A DNA stretch of 64,000 bases from Treponema sp. (GCA_024698325.1 JAILRG010000103.1:1-64000); one strand, 5' to 3'. Positions 25,091-34,769 are shown, counted from the first letter of the stretch. Translations and numbers: made by a program. Notes: generated from the letters alone by a model not told the origin.

Positions 25091-26479
25091 ATGACAGGAT
25101 TATCATTAATTCTTGTCTTTGTTTTGGCGATAGCGCTTATGATTGTCGCCATATCGAAATTCAAAATCCATCCGTTTATTGCGATTATGACAATATCGCT
25201 GCTGCTTGGACTGGTCGCCGGTATTCCGATTACTGACCGCACTGTTGACGGAAAGAAAATTTCCGGCATCGCAAGTGTTATTGGCGCGGGATTTTCGGGG
25301 ACGTTCTCCAGTATCGGCATCGTGATTATTCTGGGTGCGCTTATCGGCAGCATTCTTGAGGCGACAGGTGCCGCGCTCAAGCTGGCAGATCTGGTGATTA
25401 AGCTTGTCGGCAGAAAACGCCCTGTTCTGGCAATCGAGCTTATGGGCTGGGTAGTTTCTATCCCGGTTTTCTGTGATTCAGGCTTTGTCATTCTGAATCC
25501 AATCCGCAAAGCGCTGGTGAATCGTACCGGAGTTTCTTCTGTAGCAATGACCGTTGGTCTTTCCAGCGGTCTTTTTATCGCCCACTGCTTTATTCCGCCG
25601 ACGCCGGGACCTATTGCCGCCGCTGCAACGCTTGGTATTGGTAACAACCTGCTGATGGTTATCGCGCTCGGTGTGGTTTGTTCAATCTTCCCGCTTATTG
25701 CCGGCGTTTTGTATGCAAACTACATCGGTAAGAAGGTAAAAGCAGATGATGAGGCGGATGCCGGTCTTGTAACGAAGAGCTACGAGGAGCTGGTGGCAGC
25801 GTACGGTAAGCTTCCCAACGGATGCAATGCACTGGCTCCGATTATCGTGCCTATCATCCTTATGGCCGCCTCTTCGATTGTCGCGATGGCAAAGATGAGC
25901 GGGGGACTGGCTAATCTGTTTACGTTCCTGGGTACTCCGATTGTTGCGCTTGCTGTAGGTACGCTCTTTGCAATCCTGCAGCTGAAAACGAGCGGCAAAA
26001 TCGACAAATTCTACGAGCTGACCAACGATACGCTTAAGACTGTCGGCCCGATTCTGTTTGTTACGGCGGCTGGCGGCGTGCTGGGCAAGGTGATTGCTTC
26101 AAGCGACATGGTTACATACATTAAAGACCATGCGACCGTACTCAGCGCGATGGGAATCTTCTTCCCGTTCCTGCTGGCAGCAATCTTAAAGTCAGCGCAA
26201 GGTTCTTCTACGGTCGCGCTTACGACGACAGCCGGCATTGTAGCTCCGCTGCTTCCGGTGCTGGGACTCGGCTCTCCGGTGCGTATGGTGCTTGCATGTA
26301 TGGCTATCGGAGCCGGTGCCATGACGGTGTCTCATGCAAACGACAGCTACTTCTGGGTTGTCACGAACTTTGGTGCCATGTCTCCGGACCGCGGCTACAA
26401 GACGCAGACGGTCGCTACGCTGGTGCTTGGGGTTGCGGCAATGGTAGAAATCTTTATACTGTCGATTTTCCTGCATTAA
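25091..26479 (+). CDS. GntP-family carboxylate permease
   Basis: A 462-residue transporter with about twelve helices, related to gluconate:H+ symporters. Family landmarks are FCDSGFVILNPIRKAL, FIPPTPGPIAAAATLG near the middle, KSAQGSSTVALTTTAGI and MTVSHANDSYFWVVTNF near the end. The next gene encodes glycerate kinase, so the likely cargo is D-glycerate rather than gluconate. AAGGAGG lies a few bases before the ATG. An 8-bp inverted repeat (CACTTTTT...AAAAAGTG) near 25005-25040 brackets the promoter region. Confidence 0.9.
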   Translation: MTGLSLILVFVLAIALMIVAISKFKIHPFIAIMTISLLLGLVAGIPITDRTVDGKKISGIASVIGAGFSGTFSSIGIVIILGALIGSILEATGAALKLADLVIKLVGRKRPVLAIELMGWVVSIPVFCDSGFVILNPIRKALVNRTGVSSVAMTVGLSSGLFIAHCFIPPTPGPIAAAATLGIGNNLLMVIALGVVCSIFPLIAGVLYANYIGKKVKADDEADAGLVTKSYEELVAAYGKLPNGCNALAPIIVPIILMAASSIVAMAKMSGGLANLFTFLGTPIVALAVGTLFAILQLKTSGKIDKFYELTNDTLKTVGPILFVTAAGGVLGKVIASSDMVTYIKDHATVLSAMGIFFPFLLAAILKSAQGSSTVALTTTAGIVAPLLPVLGLGSPVRMVLACMAIGAGAMTVSHANDSYFWVVTNFGAMSPDRGYKTQTVATLVLGVAAMVEIFILSIFLH

Positions 26480-26503
26480 TCGGCGGGAACAGGTAGTAAG
26501 GAC

Positions 26504-27667
26504 ATGAAACTTTTATTTGCTTCCGATTCATTTAAAGGCACGATTACCAGCGCGGAAAGTGCCGAAATGCTAGAAAAAGCCGCAAAGACGGTCTTTGGCG
26601 AAACGGCTGTCGTCTGTGACAGCATTCCTGTTGCCGACGGCGGCGAAGGGACGACAGATGCCGTCATCGCCGCACGTAACGGCTCACTGGTGTCTGTCGC
26701 CGTGCATGGCCCGCTCATGGAAAACGTGACGGCTTTTTACGGCGATTTGGGTACTGACAGCTCCGGAGCGAGGGCCGCGGTCATGGAGATGGCAGTAGCT
26801 TCCGGGCTACCGATGGTTCCGCCTGAAAAGCGCAATCCTCTCCATACCACGACCTACGGAACCGGCGAGCTGATACGGGATGCGCTCGACAAAGGCTTTA
26901 CTGCCATTTCTATTGCAATCGGCGGCTCCGCGACGAACGACGGCGGTATTGGCTGCATGCGCGCTCTTGGCGTACGCTTTTTGGATAAGGACGGCAGCGA
27001 GCTTTCCGGTACTGGCGCTGACCTGGAGCTGATTTCGGACATCGATGTAACGGGACTGGACGCGCGCGTAAAAAATGCGCAGTTTACCGTTATGTGCGAT
27101 GTGACAAATCCCCTGTGCGGTCCGGATGGTGCGACATACACCTTCGGCAGGCAGAAAGGGGCGACGGCGGAGATACAGGCGCGGCTGGAAAAAGGCATGC
27201 AGAATTACCGGGATGTTATAATCCGCACGTTCGGCATAAATCCGGACGACATTGCTGGTAGCGGCGCTGCCGGCGGTCTTGGGGCGGCGCTGCTTGTGTT
27301 CCTGAAAGCGCAGCTTAAGCGGGGAATCGAGACTGTACTTGATTTGACCGATTTTGACCGCCGGCTTGAGGGCGTGGATCTGGTGATTACCGGAGAAGGG
27401 CGCACCGACTGGCAGTCATGCTTCGGTAAGGTCGTGCAGGGAGTCGGCGACCGCTGCAAAAAAGCCGGGGTGCCGGCAGTTGCGCTGGTTGGCAGCATGG
27501 GCGAGGGCGCCGCTCAGATTTTTGAGCACGGCATCTGCTCAATGCTTCCCACCGTTGTCGACACAATCACGCTGGAGGAGGCGCTTTCTCAAGCAAAAGA
27601 AGCGTATTATGACGGCGCGCTGCGGCTTTTCCGCTTTATAAAAACCGGTATGGCACTTAAAAAGTAG
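26504..27667 (+). CDS. glxK: Glycerate kinase
   Basis: A 387-residue glycerate 2-kinase of the GarK/GlxK family. Conserved regions are FASDSFKGTITSAESAEM at the N-terminus, VADGGEGTTDAVIAAR, IAIGGSATNDGGIGCMRALG, SGAAGGLGAALLVFL and ITGEGRTDWQSCFGK. It phosphorylates D-glycerate for entry into glycolysis. It lies 24 bp behind the GntP permease, forming an uptake-plus-activation operon with its own terminator. Confidence 0.93.
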   Translation: MKLLFASDSFKGTITSAESAEMLEKAAKTVFGETAVVCDSIPVADGGEGTTDAVIAARNGSLVSVAVHGPLMENVTAFYGDLGTDSSGARAAVMEMAVASGLPMVPPEKRNPLHTTTYGTGELIRDALDKGFTAISIAIGGSATNDGGIGCMRALGVRFLDKDGSELSGTGADLELISDIDVTGLDARVKNAQFTVMCDVTNPLCGPDGATYTFGRQKGATAEIQARLEKGMQNYRDVIIRTFGINPDDIAGSGAAGGLGAALLVFLKAQLKRGIETVLDLTDFDRRLEGVDLVITGEGRTDWQSCFGKVVQGVGDRCKKAGVPAVALVGSMGEGAAQIFEHGICSMLPTVVDTITLEEALSQAKEAYYDGALRLFRFIKTGMALKK

Positions 27668-27676
27668 CATGGTACC

Positions 27677-27719
27677 AAAAAAGAGGCGCTCTCCACGCAA
27701 CGTGAAGGGCGCCTTTTTT
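27677..27719. terminator. Terminator between convergent glxK and response regulator genes
   Basis: GGCGC (27685-27689) pairs with GCGCC (27709-27713), an inner CCACG/CGTGA arm extends it, and A- and T-runs flank both sides, so it can serve both strands. Confidence 0.82.
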
Positions 27720-27744
27720 GTCTGCGCAGCGTTTTGCTTACAGG

Positions 27745-28506
27745 CTATAACGAATCTACGCCGCTTGTGATGATTCTGTTCTTGAAAAAATCCACGACAC
27801 TTTCTTTGATTTCTTCCGGTGACATGCTTTTTAAGATATATCCGTTTGGCTTAAGCGCCATTACCTGAACGATGCTTTCCTTGTCGTTCCTTGCCGTAAG
27901 GAAAATTACCGGAATGTTCTTTGTCTGTTCGTTTCTGCGGAGTACTTTTAGGACATCAGGCCCGCTTAAGCCCGGCATGCGGTGGTCAAGCAGCACAAGA
28001 TCAACGGGGTGCACGTTCAGATAGCTGATGGCAGTTTCGCCCGAGTTTACCAGCGCCACGTCAAAATCATCTCCGAGCCAGACTTTTGCGCTTCTGAGCA
28101 TAATAGGCTCATCATCTACCACCAGAATGCGTTTTTCGTCACGGCGGTTGTATTCAATCGCTTCGGTAAGAAACTGAATGTCCAGCGGCAGTCCTGAAAA
28201 GTATACGCCGGGCATCTTTGTAAAGCCGGACGGCTTTTCCGGGTACAGTTCGTCCAGGTTTCCCACGAAGTACAGGTGCGCATTCACAAGCTGTGCCTGC
28301 TCTGACCATGTTATGAGCTGCTGCAGCTCTGTATGCGCTGTCAGAATGATGATGACATGGGACTTTTCTTCTTCGACAGCCATCTGGGCGGATTCATAGT
28401 TTGAGATACTGCGCACATAGTATCCAAAATCCCTCAGCTGCTCCTCAAGCTGCTGAATGTCTGCATTCTGAAATTCGGCATATACGTACACTTCTTTTGC
28501 GTTCAT
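27745..28506 (-). CDS. Response regulator, receiver-only, with an N-terminal pseudo-receiver
   Basis: 253 residues. The C-terminal half (126-245) is a full receiver: acidic pocket VVDDEP (129-134), phospho-acceptor Asp174 in VLLDHRMPG, Thr in FLTAR and Lys226 in YILKSMS. Residues 5-118 have a receiver-like strand/helix rhythm (VIIILTAH, LYFVGN) but lack the aspartates. No DNA-binding or enzymatic output is present, so it signals by protein contact, as CheY or Spo0F do. It is 12 bp downstream of the hybrid kinase, the obvious phosphate donor. Confidence 0.85.
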   Translation of the reverse strand: MNAKEVYVYAEFQNADIQQLEEQLRDFGYYVRSISNYESAQMAVEEEKSHVIIILTAHTELQQLITWSEQAQLVNAHLYFVGNLDELYPEKPSGFTKMPGVYFSGLPLDIQFLTEAIEYNRRDEKRILVVDDEPIMLRSAKVWLGDDFDVALVNSGETAISYLNVHPVDLVLLDHRMPGLSGPDVLKVLRRNEQTKNIPVIFLTARNDKESIVQVMALKPNGYILKSMSPEEIKESVVDFFKNRIITSGVDSL

Positions 28507-28518
28507 TTTTTCTCTCTC

Positions 28519-31500
28519 CTATTCAATGATGTGTTTCTCCTTTATCAATTTTTTCAGCCCTGAATAATCAACATTCTGGACGCAGGTGCGCATTTTTTCG
28601 AATGTGTCTTTGAGTGCGTCCGGCATACGGTACGCGGACAGTTCGGCGATGGCTTCATCTGCGCCGTCTATGTTGAAGTCGCTTGCGCTCTTAAAGAGCT
28701 TTTCTGCCAGCGCCTTGAACGTGTTTTCTGGAATCAGCGGTTTTTCCGCGCTGTCAGCGGCAGTTTCCGCTTCCGTAACAGGCGCAAGCTTTTGCTTAAA
28801 GTTTGTAAAATGCTCCAGAAGCGTGGCGTGGCGTGCTTTTATTTCGTCCCAGTTTTTTTCATCGGCGCAGTGCTCAAGGAACTCCGCTTCTTTTGAAAGC
28901 TCCAGGGCGCCGATAAGCCGGGACGTGCTTTTAAGTGCATGCACTTTTATGCCGTAGTTGCGGATGTCTTCGCTGTCAAACAGGTTCTCAAGCTCTGCCG
29001 CCTTTTCGTCAATGCCGTTGCGGAACCTTGTCACCATGTCTTCCAGCAGGGATTCCGAGCCGCAGTTTGCAAGAGCCGCGTCTGCGTCTATGCCTTCGAT
29101 GGCACGCAGCTTTTCGACAATCTCGCTTGTATCCCCGGAAAGAGACGCGCCTTCCGCCGCTTCTTCCGAAATCTCTTCGCTAGCTGCTTCCAGATAGTCT
29201 TCCGGCAGGTATTTTATGATGAGCGCCTCAAGCTTTTCCGGGTTAACAGGCTTTGAAAGGTAGTCGGTAAAGCCTTCGTTCAGGTACATCTGCCGCACCC
29301 CGCTGATGGCGTTTGCTGTCAGCGCGATGCAGGGCTTACCTGCGCTCTTGTTGTCGGTAAGCTTTTTCATGGCGTGCAGCGTCTGTATGCCGTCCATTTC
29401 AGGCATGCGGTGGTCAATGAACAGCATGTCATAGGTGTGCTGGCGGACTTTTTCGAGGGCTTCTTTTCCGCTTAAGACTGTGTCTATCGTAATGCGTGTC
29501 TTTTTAAGCAGGCCTTTGACTACTTCCAGGTTCATGTCGGTGTCATCCACGAACAGTATGCGGGCTTTTGGCGCGATAAGCTTTTCCTTGTATTTCTGCA
29601 GCTGGAGGCTGATTTGCTTTGATGTCTGCGTGATGTTTCCGACAGGCGTCCAGTCTATGACCGGCTGTTTTACGGTAAAGTGGAAATTGGAACCTTTGCC
29701 GTAGGTGCTTTCTACTTCCAGCCGGGTGTCCATCATCGCAAGGATTTTCTTAACGATGCTCATGCCGAGTCCGGTGCCTTCGATGGTCTTGTTCTTGCCT
29801 TCCTCGATGCGCTCGAAGGGAGAAAACAGCCGCTCCATGTCCTGTTCCTTTATGCCGATTCCCGTGTCGGTGACCGAAACTTCAAGGGCGATAAGGTTTT
29901 TGTCCAGCTTTTTGTAGCCGACCGTAAAGGTGATGCTGCCAGCCTGCGTGTATTTGACGGCATTTGTCAGCAGGTTCAAAATGCACTGCTTAAGGCGGAC
30001 GCTGTCGCCGTGCAGCGTTTTCGGCAGTCCTTCATCGCTTTTAAGAATGAATTCCAGGCCTTTTTTCTTTGAACGCTCGTCAATCATGTTGACTAAATCG
30101 ACTATGAGGGAAGAGATGTCGTAATTTTCTGGCAGCAGCTCCATCTTGCCGGCTTCAATCTTGGAGAAATCCAGAATGTCATTGATGATTGCAAGCAGGC
30201 TCGTACCCGCGGATTTTATGTTTGCGGCGTAACTCAGGATTTCCTTGTTGTCGCTTTCGCGGAGAATCATCTCGTCCATGCCAAGCACCGCGTTGATTGG
30301 GGTGCGGATTTCGTGGCTCATGTTTGCAAGGAATGCGCTCTTTGCCTGCGAGGCTGCGATGCTCTTTGCAACCTCACCCTGCAGCCGTTCGCGTTCGGCG
30401 CGTTCTTCATTGATGTTTTCTACTGCCCACAGCACATGATGCAGCGTGCCGTCCGGATTTCTGTCCATTGCGATAAAGCGGGCGCGGCACCAGTAGCCCA
30501 TAATGCTGTAAAACTCGTGCGCGATGGTGATTCTGCTTTTTAGGCGTTCTTCGAGCGTGTCGAAGTTGATGAACTCCATAAAGTCTTTGCGCGCCTGCCC
30601 CTGATTCTGTACGCGCTCCTGCATGACGCGATGGACTGTCGCCCGCGCATTTGTCATTGCTGGTCCGATGTGCTTTGCGATATCCGCCCTGCTCGTAATT
30701 TCGAAGAACGTGTCGGTGTTCAGGTCAATTTCGTGCAGCGACAGGTACATGCTGGCAAGGAACTCGCTTTTTGCATTGCTTTCTGCCTTTACCTGCTCGG
30801 CTTCTGCTTCCAGGCGTTCCCGAGCCTTGCGCTCTTCGTCAATGTATTCAACAGCCCACAGTACGTGATGTAGCGAACCGTCTTCTCTGCGCGTCATGGT
30901 TATAAAACGACCGCGGCACCATTTGCCGCCTGCACCTAAGAATTCCTGGGCGATGGTGATTTTGTCGCCCATGCGGTCGTTCAGCGTCCGCAGGTTTACG
31001 AACTTCAGGATGTCTTTCCAGGAGCTTTGCGAGGCTGTTTTAAGCATTACCTGCTGGAGCACTTCGTTTGCGTTTCCGACAGCGTTGTGTACGGCGTCCC
31101 CAATGTCCCTGCGCGCCTGTACTTCCTCAAACGTGTTGTCCGTAAGGTTGATGTCGTGCATCGAAATGTACAGGCTTGCAAGGAAGTCGCTCTTGCTCTT
31201 GCTTTCTGCGAGCGCCGCTTCTTTTTCGGTGCGCTCTTTTTCGGCCTGCTCGCGGATGTACGCGATGTATTCGCCCATCTGCTGGTCCATTTTGCGCAGG
31301 TTGTGGGCAAGCTGCCCCAGCTCGTTTTTGGACTCATACGGAATCGGCACGTTAAGCTCTCCGCGGGCAAGCTTAAAGGTTGCGTCACTCATCTGCAGGA
31401 TGGGGTTTACAATCCGCTCGACCGCGTAGGTTACCGAAAGCCAGGTCAGGATAGTGACAAAGGCAAGGACTAAAAGCAGCGAAATCTGCTGATGAATTCG

Positions 31501-32424
31501 CTGCTGATTAATCTTTGCGCGGGGAATGGCTACGACGAGCGACATGCCGTTGTTAAGCTTCCTCATGACGCCCATGTGCTCGGTTCTGTTCCAGGTAAAG
31601 CTCTGCAGGGATTTTTCCTTGCCGTTCATGAACTTGTCTATAAGGCTGCTTGTGTTTGCCGTCATCTCGACGGTGCTTACCTTTTCGGACGTCTTGTTGG
31701 CGTACAATAGGTTTCCCGATTCCCCGATAATCAGCCCAAGTGCGCTTGTTGCCGGCAGTGTGTTCACAATGTCCTTGACGGAAGCAAGGTTGATGTCGGT
31801 TCCCACGACGCCGAGCAGCCGGTCGTTCTTAAAAAGCGGAACGACATACGAAATCATATAGATGTTCAGGTTTTTGTTCAGGTAAGGATTTATCCAGACC
31901 GGAAGCTTTTTCCAGATGGGCATGTAGTACCAGCCGACATGTTCCGTATCTGTCGGCGAATAGTTGTGCAGATCCGTGTTTTTTACCGTGATAAAGCCGT
32001 TTTTGGGGCTGCCGCTTAAAAAAATGCCCCGCGTGCTTCCGAATCGTTCAATCTCCATGCGGAAATACAGGGAGACAACGCTCTTTGGAAGCGCCGGAAA
32101 CGACGTCATCTGCTCGGAAAGCGCGGTCAGATACTGCTGCTCGTATTCGGCGTCGTGCAGGATGCGCTCTTCGTCCAGCGTTTTTAAGATGTAGTTTTTT
32201 GAGAATAGGACAGAGCTTTCCACTGCGCTGAAAAGCGTGTTCAGCTCGCCGAGTTTTTCATTTGCGATAAGGGATGATGTCTGTTCAAGGTCGCTTTCCA
32301 TGTGCAGCGACTGCTGGAACGTCGAAATGCCGGTGGTAAGAAAAAATGTAAGGCCGACAAGGCTGGAGATGCCAAGCCTGGCCTTTAGCTTTAGGGAGTA
32401 CGGGGACTTTTTTGATTTTATCAT
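28519..32424 (-). CDS. Hybrid sensor histidine kinase with tandem PAS-like domains and HPt
   Basis: 1301 residues: membrane helix about 17-36, a periplasmic Cache-like sensor (about 40-310), second helix 314-336, HAMP about 336-390, coiled coil, two copies of a PAS-like module (about 410-530 and 551-672), HisKA with phospho-histidine H704 in NMSHEIRTPI, HATPase (N-box LLTNAVKY, G-boxes DTGIGI and GTGLGM), receiver with Asp1004 (LFIDHRMPEMDG), and a C-terminal HPt with His1162 (VHALKSTSRL). It is a complete His-Asp-His phosphorelay in one chain and should pass phosphate to the receiver-only protein downstream. The start overlaps the cyclase gene stop by four bases. Confidence 0.93.
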   Translation of the reverse strand: MIKSKKSPYSLKLKARLGISSLVGLTFFLTTGISTFQQSLHMESDLEQTSSLIANEKLGELNTLFSAVESSVLFSKNYILKTLDEERILHDAEYEQQYLTALSEQMTSFPALPKSVVSLYFRMEIERFGSTRGIFLSGSPKNGFITVKNTDLHNYSPTDTEHVGWYYMPIWKKLPVWINPYLNKNLNIYMISYVVPLFKNDRLLGVVGTDINLASVKDIVNTLPATSALGLIIGESGNLLYANKTSEKVSTVEMTANTSSLIDKFMNGKEKSLQSFTWNRTEHMGVMRKLNNGMSLVVAIPRAKINQQRIHQQISLLLVLAFVTILTWLSVTYAVERIVNPILQMSDATFKLARGELNVPIPYESKNELGQLAHNLRKMDQQMGEYIAYIREQAEKERTEKEAALAESKSKSDFLASLYISMHDINLTDNTFEEVQARRDIGDAVHNAVGNANEVLQQVMLKTASQSSWKDILKFVNLRTLNDRMGDKITIAQEFLGAGGKWCRGRFITMTRREDGSLHHVLWAVEYIDEERKARERLEAEAEQVKAESNAKSEFLASMYLSLHEIDLNTDTFFEITSRADIAKHIGPAMTNARATVHRVMQERVQNQGQARKDFMEFINFDTLEERLKSRITIAHEFYSIMGYWCRARFIAMDRNPDGTLHHVLWAVENINEERAERERLQGEVAKSIAASQAKSAFLANMSHEIRTPINAVLGMDEMILRESDNKEILSYAANIKSAGTSLLAIINDILDFSKIEAGKMELLPENYDISSLIVDLVNMIDERSKKKGLEFILKSDEGLPKTLHGDSVRLKQCILNLLTNAVKYTQAGSITFTVGYKKLDKNLIALEVSVTDTGIGIKEQDMERLFSPFERIEEGKNKTIEGTGLGMSIVKKILAMMDTRLEVESTYGKGSNFHFTVKQPVIDWTPVGNITQTSKQISLQLQKYKEKLIAPKARILFVDDTDMNLEVVKGLLKKTRITIDTVLSGKEALEKVRQHTYDMLFIDHRMPEMDGIQTLHAMKKLTDNKSAGKPCIALTANAISGVRQMYLNEGFTDYLSKPVNPEKLEALIIKYLPEDYLEAASEEISEEAAEGASLSGDTSEIVEKLRAIEGIDADAALANCGSESLLEDMVTRFRNGIDEKAAELENLFDSEDIRNYGIKVHALKSTSRLIGALELSKEAEFLEHCADEKNWDEIKARHATLLEHFTNFKQKLAPVTEAETAADSAEKPLIPENTFKALAEKLFKSASDFNIDGADEAIAELSAYRMPDALKDTFEKMRTCVQNVDYSGLKKLIKEKHIIE

Positions 32425-33788
32425 AGTTTTCTCCGTACTCCGTTACCGCCAGCTTCTTTTACTGCATAGCAGAGCTGTACTGCACGGTGATAATTTGTCT
32501 TTATGCTTTCTGCAAGGTTGATGGGGGTGATGCCTGCAGAGACTGTTACGTCCAGCTGGTCTTTGACTGTCTTGCAGAATCCCGTAAAGATGACTTCCGC
32601 CTCTTCTGCCGTCATTTCGAGGAATGCGACGAATTCATCTCCTGACCACCGGAACATAAGCCCCTGTTCGCCGATTGCCTCTGTCGCAAGCTCGACAATG
32701 CCGAGCAGGATGGCGTCCCCGTTTCGTATGTCATTGATGACTTTAAAGCGGTCTATGTCGAACATAATCAGGGACTTGTAGCGGGTGGTGTTGAATACGC
32801 CAAGCTCGCCAAAGGCCGCCTTCAGGTAGTTTCTGTTGGGAAGCCCTGTCAGCGTGTCCTTGGTGTTCTGGTCTTTTTCGTAGGGCTTGAGCTTTGCGGA
32901 TTTTGCCTTTTTGATAATTAGGATTACAAGCACTGCCAGCAGCAGGTACAGCGCTGTTAGCACAAAAATGATGCTGATCCGGTAGCCGGTGTCTGCGAAG
33001 TGCTGCACGACTACGTACCATTCAAGATTTGCCATCAGGAAGGTGATGCGGTACCTGCCGTAACTTTTCGGCGTATAGACAAACTTGCCTTCGGTGGCGT
33101 TGTCGGCGATTGCCTCGGAAATGTAGGCGTTTTTTATGTTCGTGCCATCGGAATCAATCTGCACAAGCCCGTCTTCGTCGATGATGTTGATTTTAAGATT
33201 GAAATAGCGCTCCGTCTTTAAGATGATGTCCTGCAGCTCGTCCATAAAAAGTCCGACGCCGCAGACGCCGAGCAGGCTGCCGTCTGTGTCCGTAATGCGC
33301 ACATTGACGAAAATCGTCCAGCGCCAGGAATTAACCTGATCTCTGTCGGTGTCCAAATCAATGGGGCGCCCGGATGTCAGGAACATCTGGTACCAGATGT
33401 CGTAGGGGTCATCTTTTGAATTGACGATTTTCGAGATGCCCTGGGGCGTGTAGTAGCGGTGCGTTTTGTCCGAGACGACAAAGGCTGCAGTGTAGCCGAA
33501 GTTTTTTTGAATGGACGAAAGGTAGGTATTCAGCGTCTGCTCCGTCGTCTCCCTGCTGACAGCGGTTTCTTCCCGCAGTGCCTTGAGCAGCATTGTGTTT
33601 GCCGCCATTGCTTTTGCCACTGTTATCGGATGGTCGAGGGCTGCATTCAGCGTATCGTTGATATGCATGGCGGTCAGCTTGTTTTTTTCTACGTCCGGCT
33701 GGCTTGCTTTTATCAGGGTGGGAATATTTATTGCGATTAAAACCGCTACGATGGCTATTATAACGGATGTGACAATTACATGCTTCAT
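32421..33788 (-). CDS. Membrane diguanylate cyclase with Cache sensor
   Basis: About 455 residues: membrane helix near 1-23, a periplasmic double-Cache domain (about 30-265, with RDQVNSWRWTIFVNVRI), a second helix about 272-293, and a GGDEF domain starting DTLTGLPNRNYL. The active loop reads RWSGDEFVAF, so the first Gly is Ser; SGDEF cyclases can be active, but activity needs testing. There is no obvious RxxD inhibitory site. A frame opening at 33812 exists, but the ATG at 33788 starts directly at the hydrophobic helix. First gene of the cyclase-kinase-regulator operon. Confidence 0.87.
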   Translation of the reverse strand: MKHVIVTSVIIAIVAVLIAINIPTLIKASQPDVEKNKLTAMHINDTLNAALDHPITVAKAMAANTMLLKALREETAVSRETTEQTLNTYLSSIQKNFGYTAAFVVSDKTHRYYTPQGISKIVNSKDDPYDIWYQMFLTSGRPIDLDTDRDQVNSWRWTIFVNVRITDTDGSLLGVCGVGLFMDELQDIILKTERYFNLKINIIDEDGLVQIDSDGTNIKNAYISEAIADNATEGKFVYTPKSYGRYRITFLMANLEWYVVVQHFADTGYRISIIFVLTALYLLLAVLVILIIKKAKSAKLKPYEKDQNTKDTLTGLPNRNYLKAAFGELGVFNTTRYKSLIMFDIDRFKVINDIRNGDAILLGIVELATEAIGEQGLMFRWSGDEFVAFLEMTAEEAEVIFTGFCKTVKDQLDVTVSAGITPINLAESIKTNYHRAVQLCYAVKEAGGNGVRRKL

Positions 33789-33841
33789 AAAAGAAAAGCC
33801 CCCAAAAAGCAATATTGAAAACCCATTTTTAAGATTGCTTT

Positions 33842-33871
33842 AGTATATCATGGCTTAATTAGAGTTGTAAA
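33842..33871 (-). promoter_or_regulatory. Promoter of the cyclase-kinase-regulator operon
   Basis: On the minus strand TTTACA (33871-33866) and TATACT (33847-33842) are spaced 18 bp, placing the start near 33835, about 50 bases before the cyclase ATG. Confidence 0.65.
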
Positions 33872-33940
33872 GAAAAAAGGCTTGCGGTGCCTGTGCCCGA
33901 CTGGCCTTCCGTCTTGTGCCGCTATTTTCCGTATGCACAA

Positions 33941-33961
33941 AGATTCGGGAATCTGCTATAC
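33941..33961 (+). promoter_or_regulatory. Palindrome and -10 box of the thioesterase promoter
   Basis: AGATTC-GG-GAATCT (33941-33954) is an inverted repeat that fills the space just upstream of the TATACT box at 33956-33961. Its place between -35 and -10 suits a repressor site controlling the thioesterase gene. Confidence 0.5.
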
Positions 33962-33980
33962 TTTTAAAGGGAGTTTTATC

Positions 33981-34766
33981 ATGAGAGAAAGCGAATACAA
34001 GTATTGGTTTGATGATGACGGCATTACATTTCACAGCCAGCACAAGGTTCTGTTCAGCCAGAGCGCAGGAAACAAGGCTTTGAGTTTCTGCGAACTTCTG
34101 AAGATTACATCCGATATGGCGGTGGAGGATTACGCAGAGCAGGGGATGAGCCGCGATTTCCTTAAGGAAAATGGCTTTGCATTCCTTGTTTCCAGAGCAT
34201 CATTCCGCTTCCACCGCATGCCCCGCGAAAACGAGCGCTTTACGTTCACCACATGGGAAGAAAAGCCCGAGGCATTCCAGCTTGTGCGCGCCTATGAGTT
34301 TACCGCAGAGGATGGAACTCCGCTTATCTCCGGATTGAGCAGCTGGATTCTTGCAGACCCGGTAGCCCGGCGCATTATTCCGACGAAAAACTTTACGCTG
34401 CGCCCGCCGGTAGAAATCCAGAAGGAGCATGACTGCCAGAAATACGGCAAGATTGCCATGCCGGAAAACCTGCAGCTTCTTGACGAGCGGAAAATCCGCT
34501 GGAGCGACATCGACGGTAACGGGCATACGAACAATTCCCGTTACGGCGCGTTTCTGGCGGATGCACTCCCGGAAGCGTACCGCACAAAGACATTTACGGA
34601 CTTCCGCATTAATTATGCGAAGGAAGCCATGCTCGGCGAAACCATGCAGTTGCTCGGTTCGTTCGACGAGGATGCGCGCCGGGCTGTCATTATAGGCAAA
34701 GTCGTCCGCGATGCCGCCGGAAATGACACGAACAGCGTGTCTTTCGAAAGTGAGCTGAAGTGGTAA
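33981..34766 (+). CDS. Acyl-ACP thioesterase
   Basis: 261 residues with two hot-dog folds. The first carries SFCELLKITSDMAVEDYAEQ, FRFHRMPRENERFTFTTWEE and the downstream FTAEDGTPLISGLSSWILAD; the second starts KIRWSDIDGNGHTNNSRYGA, holding the Asp-x-Asn-x-His-x-Asn catalytic set of the family. It releases fatty acids from acyl carrier protein. The frame extends upstream to 33882, but AGGGAG sits upstream of the ATG at 33981, and MRESEYKYWF is a natural beginning. In bacteria such enzymes can feed lipid remodelling or trim fatty acid length. Confidence 0.88.
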   Translation: MRESEYKYWFDDDGITFHSQHKVLFSQSAGNKALSFCELLKITSDMAVEDYAEQGMSRDFLKENGFAFLVSRASFRFHRMPRENERFTFTTWEEKPEAFQLVRAYEFTAEDGTPLISGLSSWILADPVARRIIPTKNFTLRPPVEIQKEHDCQKYGKIAMPENLQLLDERKIRWSDIDGNGHTNNSRYGAFLADALPEAYRTKTFTDFRINYAKEAMLGETMQLLGSFDEDARRAVIIGKVVRDAAGNDTNSVSFESELKW

Positions 34767-34769
34767 GGG

